From Methanotrichaceae archaeon (GTDB taxonomy: Archaea; Halobacteriota; Methanosarcinia; Methanotrichales; Methanotrichaceae), in NCBI GenBank assembly GCA_013178225.1, contig JABLXE010000009.1, positions 62,001 through 126,000 of the forward strand: DNA of 64,000 nt, read 5' to 3'. The position numbers and the translations under genes were made by a program. The notes below the pieces were generated by a model, which was not told the DNA's origin, did no database searches, and worked only from the letters and a program-made list of their open reading frames with translations. Shown in pieces: positions 62,500-64,000 of this stretch (positions within the stretch are counted from its first letter, which is position 1; the number at the start of each line of letters is the position of its first letter).

Positions 62500-63234
62500 A
62501 TGTTCAAGGCGGTAATAAACGCGGAATCCCTGCGCGATGCGGTTGAATCGGTCTCATCTCTGGTGGACGAGGTCAAGTTCTCCATCTCGGAGAAAGGACT
62601 AGAACTGAAAGCGGTAGACCCTGCCAATGTGGCCATGGTATCTTTAAAGATCGGCTCCGAAGCCTTCGAATATTTCAAGGCCACCGCTGGAGAGATCGGC
62701 GTGGACCTGGTTCGCTTGAGCGATGTTCTGAGCATGGCCGACAAGGGCGAGACCGTGCAGCTGGAGCTGGACGAAGAGAGCCACAAGCTCAAGATAGGAG
62801 TGGGCTCGCTGTCTTATACCCTCAGCCTGATCGACCCGACCGCCATTCGAAAGGAGCCCAGAATTCCGGAGCTGGACCTGCCGGCCCACGTCACGCTGCC
62901 CGGAAGCGAGCTGCGCCGTGCGGTCAAGGCCGCGGAGAAGGTGAGCGATCACGTGGTCCTGGGAGTCTCGGACGAGGGCTTCTACATGGAAGCCAAGGGG
63001 GATATAGACTCGTTAAAGCTCAAGATACCGAGCACCGAGCTTTTGGGAATGAAGCCGGGCGAGGCCAGATCGCTATTCTCCCTGGACTACCTGGAGGACA
63101 TGAGCAAGTCCATAGGCAAGTCCGGAGAGGTCACGCTGGAGCTTGGGGTCGACTATCCGCTGAGGGTTGCCTTTAAGCTGGGGCAGTCGGTGGAGGTCAA
63201 TTATCTCCTGGCTCCGAGAATCGAACAGGAATGA
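62500..63234 (+). CDS. pcn: DNA sliding clamp PCNA
   Basis: 244 residues from MFKAVINAESLRDAVESVSSL; the open frame upstream is an extra 8 codons. Homotrimeric ring that holds polymerase and repair enzymes on DNA. Motifs: ISEKGLELKAVDPANVAMV, DLVRLSDVLSMADKGE, LDLPAHVTLP (interdomain loop), and the C-terminal NYLLAPRIEQE. The start has AGAGGCTCTAGG upstream. It overlaps priL by 4 bases (ATGA). Confidence 0.96.
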   Translation: MFKAVINAESLRDAVESVSSLVDEVKFSISEKGLELKAVDPANVAMVSLKIGSEAFEYFKATAGEIGVDLVRLSDVLSMADKGETVQLELDEESHKLKIGVGSLSYTLSLIDPTAIRKEPRIPELDLPAHVTLPGSELRRAVKAAEKVSDHVVLGVSDEGFYMEAKGDIDSLKLKIPSTELLGMKPGEARSLFSLDYLEDMSKSIGKSGEVTLELGVDYPLRVAFKLGQSVEVNYLLAPRIEQE

Positions 63235-64000
63235 GGATTGCGGATTATCCCTTCACCCAACAGGCCGCCGATCATGTGAGAGCTGCAGGTTACTCCCTGG
63301 AGGACCTGCTGGAAAAACCCTCTTTTAGAATTTTCCGCACCCGGGCAGCGGATAGAGTGCGGGGCGCAATCGACGGCGATATATCCGACGTCAGGGCCCA
63401 GAGCGAGTCCGAGCTTCTCTCCGAACTGTTATCGTATCCCCTGGCACGAATCATGGTCTCGTGTCTGGATGACTCGCATCTCCTGCGCAGATACGCCCTG
63501 GCAGAGGCCAAGCTGGCACACCGGAGGATGGAGAGGGAGAAAGCGGATTTGATCCTGCTGGCCGAAGACCTGAACCTTCACCCCCAGCCGGCAGGCGATC
63601 TTTTCCGGCTGCATTTTTCCGAGTATATCGTTGCAGGACACCGCATGAAGAGCCCCAAATGGAAGCTGGTGAACCGAGACCTGGACCGGGGCTTCCTTAC
63701 GGTTACCAGAGACGAGCTGGTCCGGCTCATGGAGGAGCTGGTGAGGGACAGAGTTCTATCTGGACTTCCGCTGGAGGTCGATTCAGAGACCTGCTCAAGG
63801 CTGGACGAAATCCTGACCCCGCTGCGAAGAGATCTGGAAGCCATGAGGTCCTGGCATCAGACAGACCTTGGCAGAGTAGAGGAAGGCGCGTTTCCGCCTT
63901 GCATTCGGAGCATGCTGGCCGATGTGGCCGCGGGGAAAAATCTGGCTCATTCAGCCCGCTTCGCTCTCACCAGCTTTCTCTTGCGAATCGGCATGTCCTC
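63231..64000 (+). CDS. priL: DNA primase large subunit PriL, C-terminus beyond window
   Basis: Partial gene, about 256 residues shown, cut at the right edge. Begins MRIADYPFTQQAADHVRAAG. The N-terminal helical domain includes LEDLLEKPSF and YPLARIMVSCLDDSHLLRRYALAEAKLAHR, followed by DLFRLHFSEYIVAGHRM and KWKLVNRDLDRGFL. Near the edge FPPCIRSMLADVAAGKNLAHSARFALTSFLLRIGMS contains the first Fe-S cluster Cys and the conserved helix. It forms the primase with PriS. Its ATG overlaps the PCNA stop, so clamp and primase are made from one message. Confidence 0.93.
   Translation, partial: MRIADYPFTQQAADHVRAAGYSLEDLLEKPSFRIFRTRAADRVRGAIDGDISDVRAQSESELLSELLSYPLARIMVSCLDDSHLLRRYALAEAKLAHRRMEREKADLILLAEDLNLHPQPAGDLFRLHFSEYIVAGHRMKSPKWKLVNRDLDRGFLTVTRDELVRLMEELVRDRVLSGLPLEVDSETCSRLDEILTPLRRDLEAMRSWHQTDLGRVEEGAFPPCIRSMLADVAAGKNLAHSARFALTSFLLRIGMS

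Noticed and set aside
1-64000. CRISPR array, rRNA, insertion sequence or integrase
   Set aside because: No regular spaced repeats of 28-37 bases, no rRNA blocks and no transposase or integrase motifs were seen.

Overview
This window is archaeal chromosome and most resembles a methanogen of the order Methanosarcinales. Archaeal markers are a histone, PCNA, primase large subunit, Orc1/Cdc6, GatE, transcription factor S, archaeal uS15, Pcc1, RtcB with archease, and TATA boxes about 27 nt upstream of starts that have no Shine-Dalgarno site. The methanogen-type (SerS2) seryl-tRNA synthetase and the methanogen-type thymidylate synthase point to a methanogen. Methanothrix (Methanosaeta) is my best guess, partly because of the secreted repeat-protein locus near 50 kb; the genus is inference.

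Layout. 1-5.2 kb: anaerobic cobalamin (corrin ring) operon on the minus strand, cbiT-cbiL-cbiF-cbiG-cbiH-cbiC-cbiD, running off the left edge. 5.2-17.8 kb: housekeeping and hypothetical genes (a possible nuclease, ThyA, Dabb protein, an ATPase/MscS pair, MsrB, a DUF3795 gene with a frameshift, AlkA-type glycosylase, U32 peptidase-family protein, a bactofilin-like membrane protein, DUF166, TrmJ). 18-20.8 kb: RtcB ligase, archease and a radical SAM protein. 21.1-24.6 kb: tightly overlapping operon rps15-recJ-pcc1-serS. 24.7-28 kb: DUF116, ferredoxin, anaerobic ribonucleotide reductase.

28-40 kb is more accessory: a PsbP-like lipoprotein, a very large secreted protein joining a substrate-binding domain to about 100 pentapeptide repeats, a frameshifted GNAT gene, AlkD, a NosD-like beta-helix protein and a 1.4-kilo-residue LTD/DUF11 surface protein. 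40-48 kb: archaeal MutS-family ATPase, methyltransferase, ThiS/SAMP-like protein, regulator, phosphoribosyltransferase, TrpRS, MoaC and Nnr. 48.3-54.6 kb is the most unusual part: a Cys/Pro-rich tandem-repeat secreted protein, a five-gene operon of secreted proteins of unknown function whose first gene encodes a curlin-like 35-36-residue repeat, and two paralogous winged-helix regulators. I propose this as a candidate sheath or extracellular amyloid locus. 54.7-57 kb: pstA and pstC without pstS or pstB beside them.

57-64 kb: information processing. Histone, gatE and orc1 form one minus-strand unit; TFS, PCNA and priL lie on the plus strand, with a hairpin-rich leader before PCNA. I see no rRNA, tRNA, CRISPR array or insertion sequence. 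Three genes each carry a single-base indel in a short homopolymer, which suggests either assembly error or recent decay.
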